Shown here: positions 55,357-64,000 of the stretch, in pieces | Numbering within the stretch: position 1 is the first letter of the stretch | Layout of the letters: every line of letters starts with the position of its first letter | Assembly: GCF_018398425.1 (NCBI RefSeq) | Contig: NZ_JADPMV010000001.1 | Span: forward strand, 868,001-932,000 | Origin: Pseudomonas lalucatii | Lineage (GTDB): Bacteria > Pseudomonadota > Gammaproteobacteria > Pseudomonadales > Pseudomonadaceae | Length of the DNA: 64,000 bases | Direction of reading: 5' to 3' | Made by a program: the position numbers and the translations under genes | The notes under the pieces: model-generated | The model's input: only the letters and a program-made list of their open reading frames with translations | Databases searched by the model: none | What the model was told of the DNA's origin: nothing

Positions 55357-55389
55357 CCCCTTGCCGGGGATGCCTGTGCCGGCAAGGGG
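55357..55389. repeat. 11-bp inverted repeat between tRNA-Ser and earP
   Basis: CCCCTTGCCGG and its complement CCGGCAAGGGG with an 11-nt loop. There is no T-run. It lies 34 bp before earP and could be a REP-like element or RNA leader hairpin. Confidence 0.5.
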
Positions 55390-55433
55390 CGCCGGGACGC
55401 CGCCCCGGCACCCTAGCGTCTCGCGTAGAACGC

Positions 55434-55470
55434 AAAAAGCCCCTGAAAGACTGCTCTCTCAGGGGCTTTA
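55434..55470 (-). terminator. terminator of tRNA-Ser
   Basis: AAAGCCCCTGA/TCAGGGGCTTT stem with a 12-nt loop, and a T-run on the minus strand, 13 bp past the tRNA 3' end. Confidence 0.85.
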
Positions 55471-55482
55471 GTATTGCGAAAG

Positions 55483-55572
55483 TGGCGGTGAAGAAGGGAT
55501 TCGAACCCTTGATACGGTTTCCCGTATACACACTTTCCAGGCGTGCTCCTTCAACCACTCGGACACTTCACC
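55483..55572 (-). tRNA. tRNA-Ser (anticodon GGA)
   Basis: 90 nt including encoded CCA. The acceptor stem starts GGTGAAG and pairs with CTTCACC. The anticodon loop CTGGAAA gives anticodon GGA. The T arm GGTTCGAATCCC and a long serine-type variable arm (TATACGGGAAACCGTATC) complete the cloverleaf. Confidence 0.96.
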
Positions 55573-55830
55573 GGATCTCGACGGACGCTGCCGTCTGTCG
55601 AGGCGCGCTAATCTAGCCGAACGTACCGCCAAAGGCAAAAGTTTTTTTCAAAAGATTCATGCGCTTATGCCCGGCGCCGGGCATCGCGCGCGACTGGACT
55701 CGAGCGCGCCGGGTGCGGCCGGGCGCCGGCAATCGGCCCGCCCAGGCTGACCGGCCAGTCAGTCGCCGTGCTTTACCTGAACGAAAGGGGTGAGTAACGT
55801 CTGCCCCACTTCAGCACAAGGAACCCCGCC

Positions 55831-56520
55831 ATGAGCGACCTGATCAGCTACCAACTCGAAGAGGGTATCGCCACCCTGACCCTGAGCAATGGCAAGGTGA
55901 ACGCCATTTCCCCGGACGTGATCGCCGCCTTCAACGAGGCACTGGATCGCGCCGAGCAGGACAAGGCGATAGTGGTCATCACCGGTCAGCCGGGAATACT
56001 CTCCGGCGGTTACGACCTCAAGGTGATGACCTCCGGCCCGCAGAACGCCATCGCCCTGGTCGCCGCCGGTTCAACGCTGGCCCGGCGCATGCTCGCCCAC
56101 CCCCTCCCGATCATCGTCGCCTGCCCCGGCCACGCGGTGGCCAAGGGCGCCTTCATCCTGCTCTCGGCCGACTACCGCATCGGCGTCGAGGGGCCGTTCA
56201 GCATCGGCCTGAACGAAGTGCAGATCGGCATGACCATGCACCACGTGGGTATCGAACTGGCTCGCGACCGCCTGCTCAAGTCGGCATTCCACCGCTCGGT
56301 GATCAACGGCGAGATGTTCGACCCGCAGGGCGCGGTAGATGCCGGCTTCCTCGACAAGGTGGTGCCGGCCGAGCAACTGATGACCACCGCCCTGGCGGCC
56401 GCCCAGCAACTGAAGAAGATCAACATGACGGCGCATCGCAACACCAAGCTGAAGGTGCGCAAGGCGCTGCTGGAGACCCTCGACCAGGCCATCGAACTGG
56501 ACCGCCAGCAGCTGCTGTAA
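55831..56520 (+). CDS. crotonase-family protein (enoyl-CoA hydratase/isomerase-like)
   Basis: A 229-residue crotonase-fold protein. ILSGGYDLKVM and ACPGHAVAKGAFILLSADYRI form the oxyanion hole, and GLNEVQIGMTMHHVGIELAR the active-site segment. It is shorter than typical enoyl-CoA hydratases, and the usual catalytic glutamates are not obvious (E in NEVQIG may serve). Listed in Pseudomonas genomes as a probable enoyl-CoA hydratase; the true substrate is unknown. Confidence 0.85.
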   Translation: MSDLISYQLEEGIATLTLSNGKVNAISPDVIAAFNEALDRAEQDKAIVVITGQPGILSGGYDLKVMTSGPQNAIALVAAGSTLARRMLAHPLPIIVACPGHAVAKGAFILLSADYRIGVEGPFSIGLNEVQIGMTMHHVGIELARDRLLKSAFHRSVINGEMFDPQGAVDAGFLDKVVPAEQLMTTALAAAQQLKKINMTAHRNTKLKVRKALLETLDQAIELDRQQLL

Positions 56521-56540
56521 TAGACAGCCGCGACCGAACA

Positions 56541-56564
56541 AGCCCGGCTCGAATGCCGGGCTTT
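56541..56564 (+). terminator. terminator of the crotonase gene
   Basis: AGCCCGGC-TCGAAT-GCCGGGCT stem followed by TT, 20 bp after the stop. Confidence 0.75.
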
Positions 56565-56790
56565 GCGCATCGTCGGTCGCCTGCGGCAGGTACTGCCCCC
56601 ACGCCCCCTCACTTGCTGGAGCCGCGCCGCAATCCATCGCCCTCATCCAGGGCCTCGTCGACGAGGCGACCACTGCCCTCGGGCCAATCCGCCGACTATC
56701 GGTCATCAAGAAAATCCGTCCCGTGCCGATTCGCTGACACCGAGTCTCCAGCAGTTGGGAGGCTCAAGAAAAGAATAGGAACCAGCGCAT

Positions 56791-58671
56791 ATGAAAATTG
56801 CCCATAAAGTCGGCCTCGCTGCGGCAACGGTATTGTTTCTCACCTCCAGCCTACTTTCATTGGTGCAAATCAGTCAGGTCCGCGCCAGCCTGAACGAACA
56901 GACCGAATCCAGCATCAAGGACTCCAGTGGCGCCCTGGCGCGACAGATCGAGAACTGGTTGAACGGCAAGTTGCAGCTCATCGACATGATGGCGCAGAGC
57001 ATCGACGGCCAGTTCAGCGAGGCGCAGATTCAACGCGTATTCGATCAGCCCATCCTCAAGCAGCAGTTCCTGCTGATCTTCGGCGGACTCGAGACCGACG
57101 GCCAGCGCATCACCAATGACGCGAGCTGGAACCCTACCGGCTGGGACGCACGGCAGAGGCCCTGGTACCCGGTCGCCAAGTCGGCAAACAGTGCCCTGCT
57201 GACCGAGCCCTATCCCGATGCCGCCACTGGCGAGATCCTCATTTCCGCCGTCGCCAAGCTCAGTGATCGCGGGCAATTCAAGGGGGCCTTCGGCGGCGAT
57301 ATCAGCCTCAAGACCATCTCCGACACCATCAACACCCTGGACTTCAACGGTGCCGGATACGCCTTTCTGCTGACCCGCGAGGGCAACATCATCTCCCACC
57401 CGAACACCGAGCTGAACGGCAAGCCGCTCGGCGAACTGTTCGACGGCAAGGTCCCGGCCCTCAGGCAGGAGCTGAGCGCCATTGCCGGCGCCGGCAAGGA
57501 GCTGCTGGTGTCCTTCACCCCGCTGAGCGGCCTCAAGGGCATGGACTGGTATATCGGCGTGGTACTCGACGAGTCCAAGGTGATGGCCGAAGCCAACGCC
57601 CTCAGCTGGCGCGCAGCCACCGGCACCCTGCTCGGCGTCGCCCTGAGCCTGCTGCTGCTGGGCGCACTGGTGGCGCGACTGCTGCGCCCGCTGAGCCAAC
57701 TGCAGGGCTCGCTGCGCGACATCAACAGCGGCGAAGGCGACCTCACGCGTCGCCTGCCGGCCCAGGGCGACGACGAGATCGCCTCGGTCGAGCGCGAGTT
57801 CAACGGCTTCCTGGAAAACCTGCAGGGCCTGATCGGCGACGTGATGGGCAGCTCCCGCCAGGTTCGCGAAAGCACCTCGCTCACCTCCAGCGAGGCCAAC
57901 CAGGCGGCCAGCCGCCTGCAGGAGCAGTTGCAGGAACTGGATCAGCTGGCCACTGCCATGCAGGAAATGGCCTCCACCGCCGAAGAGGTGGCACGCAACG
58001 CCCAGGCCGCGGCCCAGGCGGCCATCGCCGCCAACGAGGAGACCGAGAACGGCGTGACCGTCGTTTCGCAATCCACCGATGCGATCAAGCGCCTGGCCGA
58101 CGAGATGAACGACACCAGCCACTCGATCAACGAACTGGCCAAGCTCAGCCACAACATCGAGTCGATCCTGTCGGTGATCACCAGCATCGCCGACCAGACC
58201 AACCTGCTTGCCCTCAACGCCGCCATCGAGGCGGCGCGGGCCGGCGAGTCGGGACGAGGCTTCGCCGTGGTGGCCGATGAGGTGCGCTCGCTCGCCTCAC
58301 GCACCCAGCAGTCCACCCAGGAAATCCGCCAGATGATCGATCAGCTGCAGTCCGGGGTGAAACAGGCCGAGGCCCGCATGCAGCAGAGTCGCGACACCGC
58401 CAGCCAGACCGCAGAAGACGCCAGCGCCGCCAACGCCATGCTGGGGCGCATCCGCGAGGCCATCACCCGTATCAACGACATGAACCTGCAGATCGCCACC
58501 GCGGCGGAAGAGCAGAGCGCGACCACCGAAGAGATCAACCGCAACACCACCAACATCCGCGATATCAGCCATGAGGTGGCCGGGGGCGCCGAGCAGCAGG
58601 TGCGCCAGTGCGCGGTAATGGTCGACCAGGTCGGCCAGCAGGACCGAATGCTGGGACGCTTCAAGGTCTGA
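56791..58671 (+). CDS. dCache methyl-accepting chemotaxis protein
   Basis: 626 residues. TM1 (about 8-28), periplasmic double-Cache sensor (about 35-270; [43 protein letters not shown]), TM2 (about 272-298), HAMP (about 299-352) and the cytoplasmic coiled coil with the tip [20 protein letters not shown]. The WYxxA and TEPY features resemble amino-acid or organic-acid receptors such as PctA. The exact ligand needs binding tests. Monocistronic. Confidence 0.92.
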   Translation: MKIAHKVGLAAATVLFLTSSLLSLVQISQVRASLNEQTESSIKDSSGALARQIENWLNGKLQLIDMMAQSIDGQFSEAQIQRVFDQPILKQQFLLIFGGLETDGQRITNDASWNPTGWDARQRPWYPVAKSANSALLTEPYPDAATGEILISAVAKLSDRGQFKGAFGGDISLKTISDTINTLDFNGAGYAFLLTREGNIISHPNTELNGKPLGELFDGKVPALRQELSAIAGAGKELLVSFTPLSGLKGMDWYIGVVLDESKVMAEANALSWRAATGTLLGVALSLLLLGALVARLLRPLSQLQGSLRDINSGEGDLTRRLPAQGDDEIASVEREFNGFLENLQGLIGDVMGSSRQVRESTSLTSSEANQAASRLQEQLQELDQLATAMQEMASTAEEVARNAQAAAQAAIAANEETENGVTVVSQSTDAIKRLADEMNDTSHSINELAKLSHNIESILSVITSIADQTNLLALNAAIEAARAGESGRGFAVVADEVRSLASRTQQSTQEIRQMIDQLQSGVKQAEARMQQSRDTASQTAEDASAANAMLGRIREAITRINDMNLQIATAAEEQSATTEEINRNTTNIRDISHEVAGGAEQQVRQCAVMVDQVGQQDRMLGRFKV

Positions 58672-58804
58672 GTGACCTGCCGCAGGCCGAGCGAGCGCGC
58701 CGCTGGCGCCTCGCCCGAGCCTGCCGCACCCGCCGATCAAGAGCATTTGCCCGGTGCACGGCCGGCCCCTAAACTGCGCGCCTTTCTCCTGATGGGCGTC
58801 CCCA

Positions 58805-59527
58805 ATGCTTTTCCTTCTGCGCATGCTGATGATGGCCGTGCACTTCGTTCTGGCCGGCATCCTCGGCCTGCTGCTCGGCATCTGTCGCCCCTTCAACCCC
58901 GACAACAGTCGACTCTGCGCGCGCCTCTACGCGTTGCCCGCACTGTGCATCCTGCACCTCACGCTGCGCGCGGAGGTCGGCTCGATGCTGGCGCAGCGCC
59001 AGGCCTGCGTGATAGTCGCCAACCACCAGTCCAACTACGACCTCTATGTGATCGGCCGCGTGGTACCGCCACGCACCGTGAGCATCGGCAAGAAGAGCCT
59101 GAAATGGATTCCCCTGTTCGGCCAGCTCTACTGGCTGGCCGGCAACGTGCTGATCGACCGCGGTAACGCGAGACGCGCCAAGCAGGCGATGCTCACCACC
59201 ACCGAGGTGCTCAGACACCAGGACACCTCGATCTGGGTATTCCCCGAGGGCACGCGCAATGCGGGCGAAGAGCTGTTGCCGTTCAAGAAGGGCGCCTTCC
59301 AGATGGCCGTCGCCGCCGGGGTGCCGATCGTCCCGGTGTGCGTCAGCAACTACGCCCGGCACCTTCGCCTGAACCGCTGGGACGGCGGCAAGATCCTGAT
59401 CCGTTCGCTGCCGGCCATTCCCACCGCCGGCCTGACCCAGGCCGACCTGCCCATGCTGATCGCCGACTGCCGAAGCCGGATGCAGCGCTGCATCGCCGCC
59501 CTGGACGCCGAGCTGGCCGCCGCCTGA
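58805..59527 (+). CDS. plsC: 1-acyl-sn-glycerol-3-phosphate acyltransferase
   Basis: Makes phosphatidic acid from lysophosphatidic acid. 240 residues with N-terminal membrane segments (about 4-27 and 40-55), NHQSNYD (catalytic N73-H74...D79), IDRGNARRAK, VFPEGTRNAGE (about 144-154) and VPIVPVCVSN. Symbol assigned by family; Pseudomonas genomes have several paralogues. Confidence 0.88.
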   Translation: MLFLLRMLMMAVHFVLAGILGLLLGICRPFNPDNSRLCARLYALPALCILHLTLRAEVGSMLAQRQACVIVANHQSNYDLYVIGRVVPPRTVSIGKKSLKWIPLFGQLYWLAGNVLIDRGNARRAKQAMLTTTEVLRHQDTSIWVFPEGTRNAGEELLPFKKGAFQMAVAAGVPIVPVCVSNYARHLRLNRWDGGKILIRSLPAIPTAGLTQADLPMLIADCRSRMQRCIAALDAELAAA

Positions 59528-59567
59528 ACCCGATGCGGCGGGCGGCCCGGCCACGGCGTGATCTGGT

Positions 59568-60296
59568 TTAGAGGTCCAGTCCCGAGCGCCCGTGGGCGAT
59601 GAAACGCATCATCCACTCGGCCACCGTATGGCCCTGGTGGTCGTGCTGCAGGCTGTCGATCCCTCGGCGATAGGCCTGCTCGCCGATGTGCTGCTGGCGA
59701 ATCTCCAGCAGCTCCTTGGAGTAGTCGTGGACGAACTCGGGATGGCCCTGGAAGCACAGCACCTGATCGTCGATGCAATAGGCGGCAATCGGGCAGAAGT
59801 CGCTGCAGGCCAGCAGGGTCGCGTTCTCCGGCAGCTTGGTGACCTGGTCCTGATGGCTGATCAGCAGGGTCAGCTCCTCCAGCACCGGCGTCATCCACGC
59901 CGGCTGGTGGGCCAGGCGGTAGCGATGGATGCCGACGCCCCAGCCCTGCTCGGCGCGCTCGGCCTTGCCGCCTAGCAGCAGCGCCAGCAGCTGGTGGCCG
60001 AAGCAGATGCCGAGCAGCTTGTCGCCCTTGGCATAGCGATCCAGCAGGTAGGTCTTGAGGGTCTCGATCCAGGGGTCGCTGCCGAAGGAGTCGGCCTTGC
60101 TGCCGGTGACCAGGTAGGCATCGTAGTGTTCGCTGTCCGGCGGGTAGTGGCCTTCCATCACGTTGTACACGCGGAACTCGGCGGCGATCGGCTGTTGCGC
60201 GAAGAGCCGTTCGAACATTCGGCCGTAGCCTTGGTACTGATCGATGAGTTCGGGACGAAGGATGTCGGTTTCCAGGATGCAGATCTGCAGCGGCAT
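59568..60296 (-). CDS. class I glutamine amidotransferase-like protein
   Basis: 242 residues from the ATG at 60296. It resembles GMP-synthase-type amidotransferase domains that stand alone. Nucleophile C98 in LGICFGHQLLALLLGG, and the catalytic pair in QGHPEF. A synthetase domain is absent, so it may be a glutaminase or gamma-glutamyl hydrolase of the YfeJ/PuuD-like groups; substrate not determined. Confidence 0.87.
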   Translation of the reverse strand: MPLQICILETDILRPELIDQYQGYGRMFERLFAQQPIAAEFRVYNVMEGHYPPDSEHYDAYLVTGSKADSFGSDPWIETLKTYLLDRYAKGDKLLGICFGHQLLALLLGGKAERAEQGWGVGIHRYRLAHQPAWMTPVLEELTLLISHQDQVTKLPENATLLACSDFCPIAAYCIDDQVLCFQGHPEFVHDYSKELLEIRQQHIGEQAYRRGIDSLQHDHQGHTVAEWMMRFIAHGRSGLDL

Positions 60297-60390
60297 GGGG
60301 CGGGTACCTGAGGCGCGGAGGTGACGTTTACAAGGTGCAAGCCTGCCTGCGGACCCAGCGCAAGGCAAGTGGCCGGCATCGCCAGAATGG

Positions 60391-60416
60391 AAAAGCCCGG
60401 CGCGACAGGCCGGGCT
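60391..60416 (-). terminator. terminator of the glycine-rich protein gene
   Basis: AGCCCGGC/GCCGGGCT stem with TTTT on the minus strand, 27 bp beyond the stop codon. Confidence 0.75.
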
Positions 60417-60442
60417 CGGGTCAACCGGGGAGACGCAGGGGG

Positions 60443-60966
60443 TCAGTCGGCTGGCGTGCTATCGAGCCCCTCGCCAGAGCCCGCGCTGTCGCCATCGGCC
60501 AACCCTGCCCCCTCATCAGGGCCCTCGGTTTCACCGTCATGCTTGCTGCTGTTGGCCAGGGCATTCTGCAAGCCAAGCGCCGCGGCCAGGGCCGCCGGGG
60601 TACTGGCCACCACCGACATCGCCTTGGCCAGGCCAGTGGTCTCCTTGGACTTCGCCGCCTCCGAGGTCGCGGCGCCATGTCCGGCACTGACGCCCTTGCC
60701 CTTGCCGTGCGCTCCCCCTTCGGCGTGGCCGGCACGACCACCACCGACTCCGCCACCGTGACCATGCCCCCGCCCGCACCGGCGCCGCCATTGCCACCGC
60801 CGTTCCCACCGCCATTGCCGCCGCCACCGCCACCGCCACCGCCACCGCCACCGCCACCGCCTTTAGCGTAGGCCGAGTCGACCAGCAGGTTCATCTGCGG
60901 CACGGCCACGGAAGACAGCATCAGGGCGCAGAACGACAACGTCATCAGGGTTTTGATTCTCGGCAT
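60443..60966 (-). pseudogene. glycine-rich secreted protein, frameshifted
   Basis: From the ATG at 60966 (GGAGAG upstream): signal peptide MPRIKTLMTLSFCALMLSSV...SAYA, then a run of about 15 Gly and (GGGN) repeats. At a C5 run on the plus strand (60767-60771) the frame slips. The original frame continues as arginine-rich nonsense, while the other frame gives GHGHGGGVGGGRAGHAEGGA, AKAMSVVASTPAALAAALGL, and an acidic end with a stop at 60443. One additional G on the coding strand gives about 174 residues. It may be a surface or matrix protein. Real slip or sequence error. Confidence 0.65.
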
Positions 60967-61125
60967 GACAGCTCTCCAGGATACGGCCGCGCCCCGCCCG
61001 TGATCAGGCGGGGCAACTGCTGTGAGTCTAGCGTCAATGGCGCAGAAGCAGGCCCTGGGCAAGCCACTCGGCGTGCAAAGTGTGAAGGCAGCAGCAATTG
61101 CTCCCCGCTGACCGCCCTGCGCCAG

Positions 61126-63270
61126 TCAGAAGGCCTGGTCGCCTGCGGCCTTCTCCAGCAACAGCGCCGGTGGCAGGAAGCGTTCGCCGTACTGTTCGGC
61201 CAGGTACTGGGCACGGGCGACGAAGTCGCGGATGCCGTACTGGTTGATGAACTGCAGCGCGCCACCGGTCCAGGCGGCGAAGCCGATGCCGAAGATCGAG
61301 CCGATGTTGGCGTCGGCGGTCGAGCGCAGCACGCCCTCCTCCACGCATCGCACGGTTTCGAGCGCCTGGATGAACAGGATGCGATCGCGCACGTCCGCCG
61401 CGGGGATCTGCCGGTCGGGCTTCTCGAAACGCCGCTTGAGCTCCAGCCACAGCTGCTTCCTGGCGCCTGGCGGATAGTCGTAGAAGCCGCCGCCGGCCGC
61501 CTTGCCCGGGCGCTGGAACTCCCCCAGCATGCGGTCGATCACGGCGAAGGCCGGGTGCTCGGGCACCGGCTTGCCCTCGGCACTCAGGTCCTGCAGCGTC
61601 TGCTGGCGGATGCGCTGCATCAGGCTCAGGGACACCTCGTCGCTGATCGCCAGCGGCCCCACCGGCATGCCGGCCTTGCGCGCCTCGTTCTCGATCAGCG
61701 CCGCCGATACGCCCTCGCCGAGCATGGCCAGCCCCTCGTTGGTGAAGGTGCCGAACACCCGCGAGGTGAAGAAGCCGCGGCTGTCGTTGACCACGATCGG
61801 GGTCTTGCCGATCTGCAGGACGTAGTCGAAGGCCTGGGCCAGGGTCTCGTCACTGGTGCGCTGACCGCGGACGATCTCCACCAGCGGCATCCTGTCTACC
61901 GGGCTGAAGAAGTGCAGGCCGATGAACCTGTCCTGCTTGTCCACCGCGGTGGCCAGGCCGGTGATCGGCAGGGTCGAGGTGTTCGAGGCGATCATCGCGT
62001 CCGGCAGTGCGGCGCGCTCGGCCGCCGCGGTAACGTTGGCCTTGAGGTCGCGGTCCTCGTAGACCGCCTCGATGATCAGGTCGCAGCCGGCGAAGTCGGC
62101 ATCCCGATCGCTGGCCTTGATCCGGGCGAGGATGGCATCGCGCTTGTCGATGCTCATCTGTCCGCGGCCGACCTTCTTCTCCAGCAGCTTGGCCGAATAG
62201 TCCTTGCCCCTTTCCGCGACCTCCAGCGACAGGTCCTTGAGCACCACCTCGATCCCCGCCACGGCGGACACGTAGGCAATGCCGGCGCCCATCATGCCGG
62301 CGCCGAGCACCCCGACCCTCTGCGTCGCACGGGGAGCGCAGCCCTGGGGACGGGAGGCGCCGGCGTTGATCTGGTTGAGCTGGAACCAGAAGGTACCGAT
62401 CATGTTCTTCGCCACCTGCCCCGTGGTCAGCTCGGTGAAGTAGCGCGCCTCGATCAGCTGCGCCGTGTCGAAGTCGACCTGGGCACCCTCGACCGCGGCG
62501 CAGAGGATCTTCTCCGGCGCCGGGAAGCAGCCCCTGGTCTTGTCCCGCAGCACCGACGGCGCGATGGCCAGCATCTGCGCCAGGTTCGGGCTGGCCGGCG
62601 TGCCGCCGGGCATCCGGTAGCCCTTCTCGTCCCAGGGCTGCACGGCCTCGGGGTTGGCCAGGATCCAGGCGCGGGCCTTGGCCAGCAGCTCGTCCCGGTC
62701 TGCGGCCAGCTGGTCGACCAGCCCGGCCTTGAGGGCGGCCTCGGCGCGCAGCTGCTTGCCTTCGAGCAGGTACGGCAAGGCCTTCTCCAGACCGAGCAGG
62801 CGCACCATGCGCACCACGCCGCCGCCACCCGGCAGCAGGCCCAGGGTCACCTCCGGCAGGCCGATCTGCACCCTGCCACCGTCCAGGGCGATGCGCTGGT
62901 GGCAGGCCAGGCAGATTTCCCAGCCGCCGCCCAGGGCGGCACCGTTGATCGCCGCCACCACGGGCTTGCCGAGGGTCTCCAGGCGGCGCAGCTGCCCCTT
63001 GATGCCGAGAACCATCGCGTAGAACGGCTGGGCGTCGGCCTTGCCGACCTCGATCAGCTCGTTGAGGTCGCCGCCGGCGAAGAAGGTGTTCTTCGCGGAC
63101 GTCACTATCACCCCGGCGATGGCGTCCTTCTCGGCCTCCAGGCGCGCAACGGTCTTGCCCATGGCTTCGCGGTACGCCGCGTTCATGGTGTTGGCACTCT
63201 GGCCGGGCATGTCCATGGTCAGCACGACGATGTTGTCCTGACCCTTTTCGTAACGGATGGCCTCAGTCAT
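61126..63270 (-). CDS. multifunctional fatty-acid oxidation complex alpha subunit (FadB/FadJ-like)
   Basis: A 714-residue fusion. N-terminal crotonase domain (about 1-200; GVIVTSAKNTFFAGGDLNEL, GWEICLACHQRIALDGG, GLPEVTLGLLPGGGG), then the 3-hydroxyacyl-CoA dehydrogenase NAD domain (about 320-500; GVLGAGMMGAGIAYVSAVAG and FIGLHFFSP) and C-terminal domain (SRGFFTSRVFGTFTNEG). It performs hydration and dehydrogenation in beta-oxidation. The thiolase gene lies 15 bp upstream in the same direction, so the two are one operon. It is not the classical fadB, which is one of several Pseudomonas paralogues. Confidence 0.93.
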   Translation of the reverse strand: MTEAIRYEKGQDNIVVLTMDMPGQSANTMNAAYREAMGKTVARLEAEKDAIAGVIVTSAKNTFFAGGDLNELIEVGKADAQPFYAMVLGIKGQLRRLETLGKPVVAAINGAALGGGWEICLACHQRIALDGGRVQIGLPEVTLGLLPGGGGVVRMVRLLGLEKALPYLLEGKQLRAEAALKAGLVDQLAADRDELLAKARAWILANPEAVQPWDEKGYRMPGGTPASPNLAQMLAIAPSVLRDKTRGCFPAPEKILCAAVEGAQVDFDTAQLIEARYFTELTTGQVAKNMIGTFWFQLNQINAGASRPQGCAPRATQRVGVLGAGMMGAGIAYVSAVAGIEVVLKDLSLEVAERGKDYSAKLLEKKVGRGQMSIDKRDAILARIKASDRDADFAGCDLIIEAVYEDRDLKANVTAAAERAALPDAMIASNTSTLPITGLATAVDKQDRFIGLHFFSPVDRMPLVEIVRGQRTSDETLAQAFDYVLQIGKTPIVVNDSRGFFTSRVFGTFTNEGLAMLGEGVSAALIENEARKAGMPVGPLAISDEVSLSLMQRIRQQTLQDLSAEGKPVPEHPAFAVIDRMLGEFQRPGKAAGGGFYDYPPGARKQLWLELKRRFEKPDRQIPAADVRDRILFIQALETVRCVEEGVLRSTADANIGSIFGIGFAAWTGGALQFINQYGIRDFVARAQYLAEQYGERFLPPALLLEKAAGDQAF

Positions 63271-63285
63271 TTTCCTGTCCCCGCC

Positions 63286-64000
<715 letters not shown>

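Noticed and set aside
60819..60862. GCCACC-type tandem repeat resembling a microsatellite or CRISPR-like unit
   Set aside because: It encodes the poly-glycine part of the secreted protein on the minus strand; no spacers are present. No CRISPR array was seen in the window.

Overview
The window looks like a Pseudomonas chromosome. It is GC-rich and carries genus markers: an MvaT-type silencer, EF-P paired with the rhamnosyltransferase EarP, PagL, a PrtN-like activator, DUF2790 and DUF4404 proteins. The block dusA-tal-rssC-rssB-PilZ-mlaA-queF has the order I remember from P. aeruginosa. All assignments were made by reading the sequence; no database search was run.

0-16 kb: a catabolic region. 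Two XylR/DmpR-type sigma-54 activators converge at the left edge. Next come an HSL-type esterase with a phenol-MetA-type outer-membrane protein, an unrelated LRAT-fold gene, a divergent Baeyer-Villiger-type flavin monooxygenase, and a four-gene envelope operon (YCF48-like lipoprotein, MMPL/RND transporter, DUF1302, DUF1329). The esterase and envelope operons carry near-identical sigma-54 -24/-12 promoters. Each has a consensus IHF site exactly 41 bp upstream, start to start. The monooxygenase has a weaker candidate. I read this as one sigma-54 regulon for uptake and ketone-to-ester-to-acid/alcohol breakdown of a hydrophobic, possibly cyclic or aromatic, ketone. This is the most interesting system here.

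16-24 kb: a PAS chemoreceptor, a DUF2790 protein, a LysR gene divergent from a HlyD(frameshifted)/DUF2955 efflux pair, then a scarred area: the last codons of an OprD-type porin, an IS481-family element, a hairpin-rich non-coding segment, an octamer repeat and an ArdA fragment.

24-40 kb: accessory DNA. pagL is followed by a ttgGHI/srpABC-type solvent-efflux operon with its IclR repressor gene ttgV and a ttgW/srpR cut off by an IS110-type transposase tail. A FixJ-type regulator and a 5'-truncated PAS kinase follow. The kinase abuts, head to head, a 5'-truncated trbG that begins the end of a Tn4371-like conjugation module (trbG, trbI, DUF2274). A Fic protein, an extra MvaT, a PrtN-like activator and a tyrosine integrase lead to dusA, a known integration site.

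40-64 kb: core genome: dusA, tal, the RssC/RssB pair, PilZ, mlaA, a degenerate HAD gene with an HD-domain gene remnant, DUF4404, queF, pyrF, ycaQ/alkX, a PhzF-like gene, DUF1127, two LysR genes flanking a frameshifted TauE/SafE gene, efp-earP, tRNA-Ser(GGA), a crotonase, a dCache chemoreceptor, an acyltransferase, a glutamine amidotransferase, a frameshifted glycine-rich secreted protein and a fadBA-like pair cut by the right edge. Three frameshifts fall in G/C runs and may be sequence errors.
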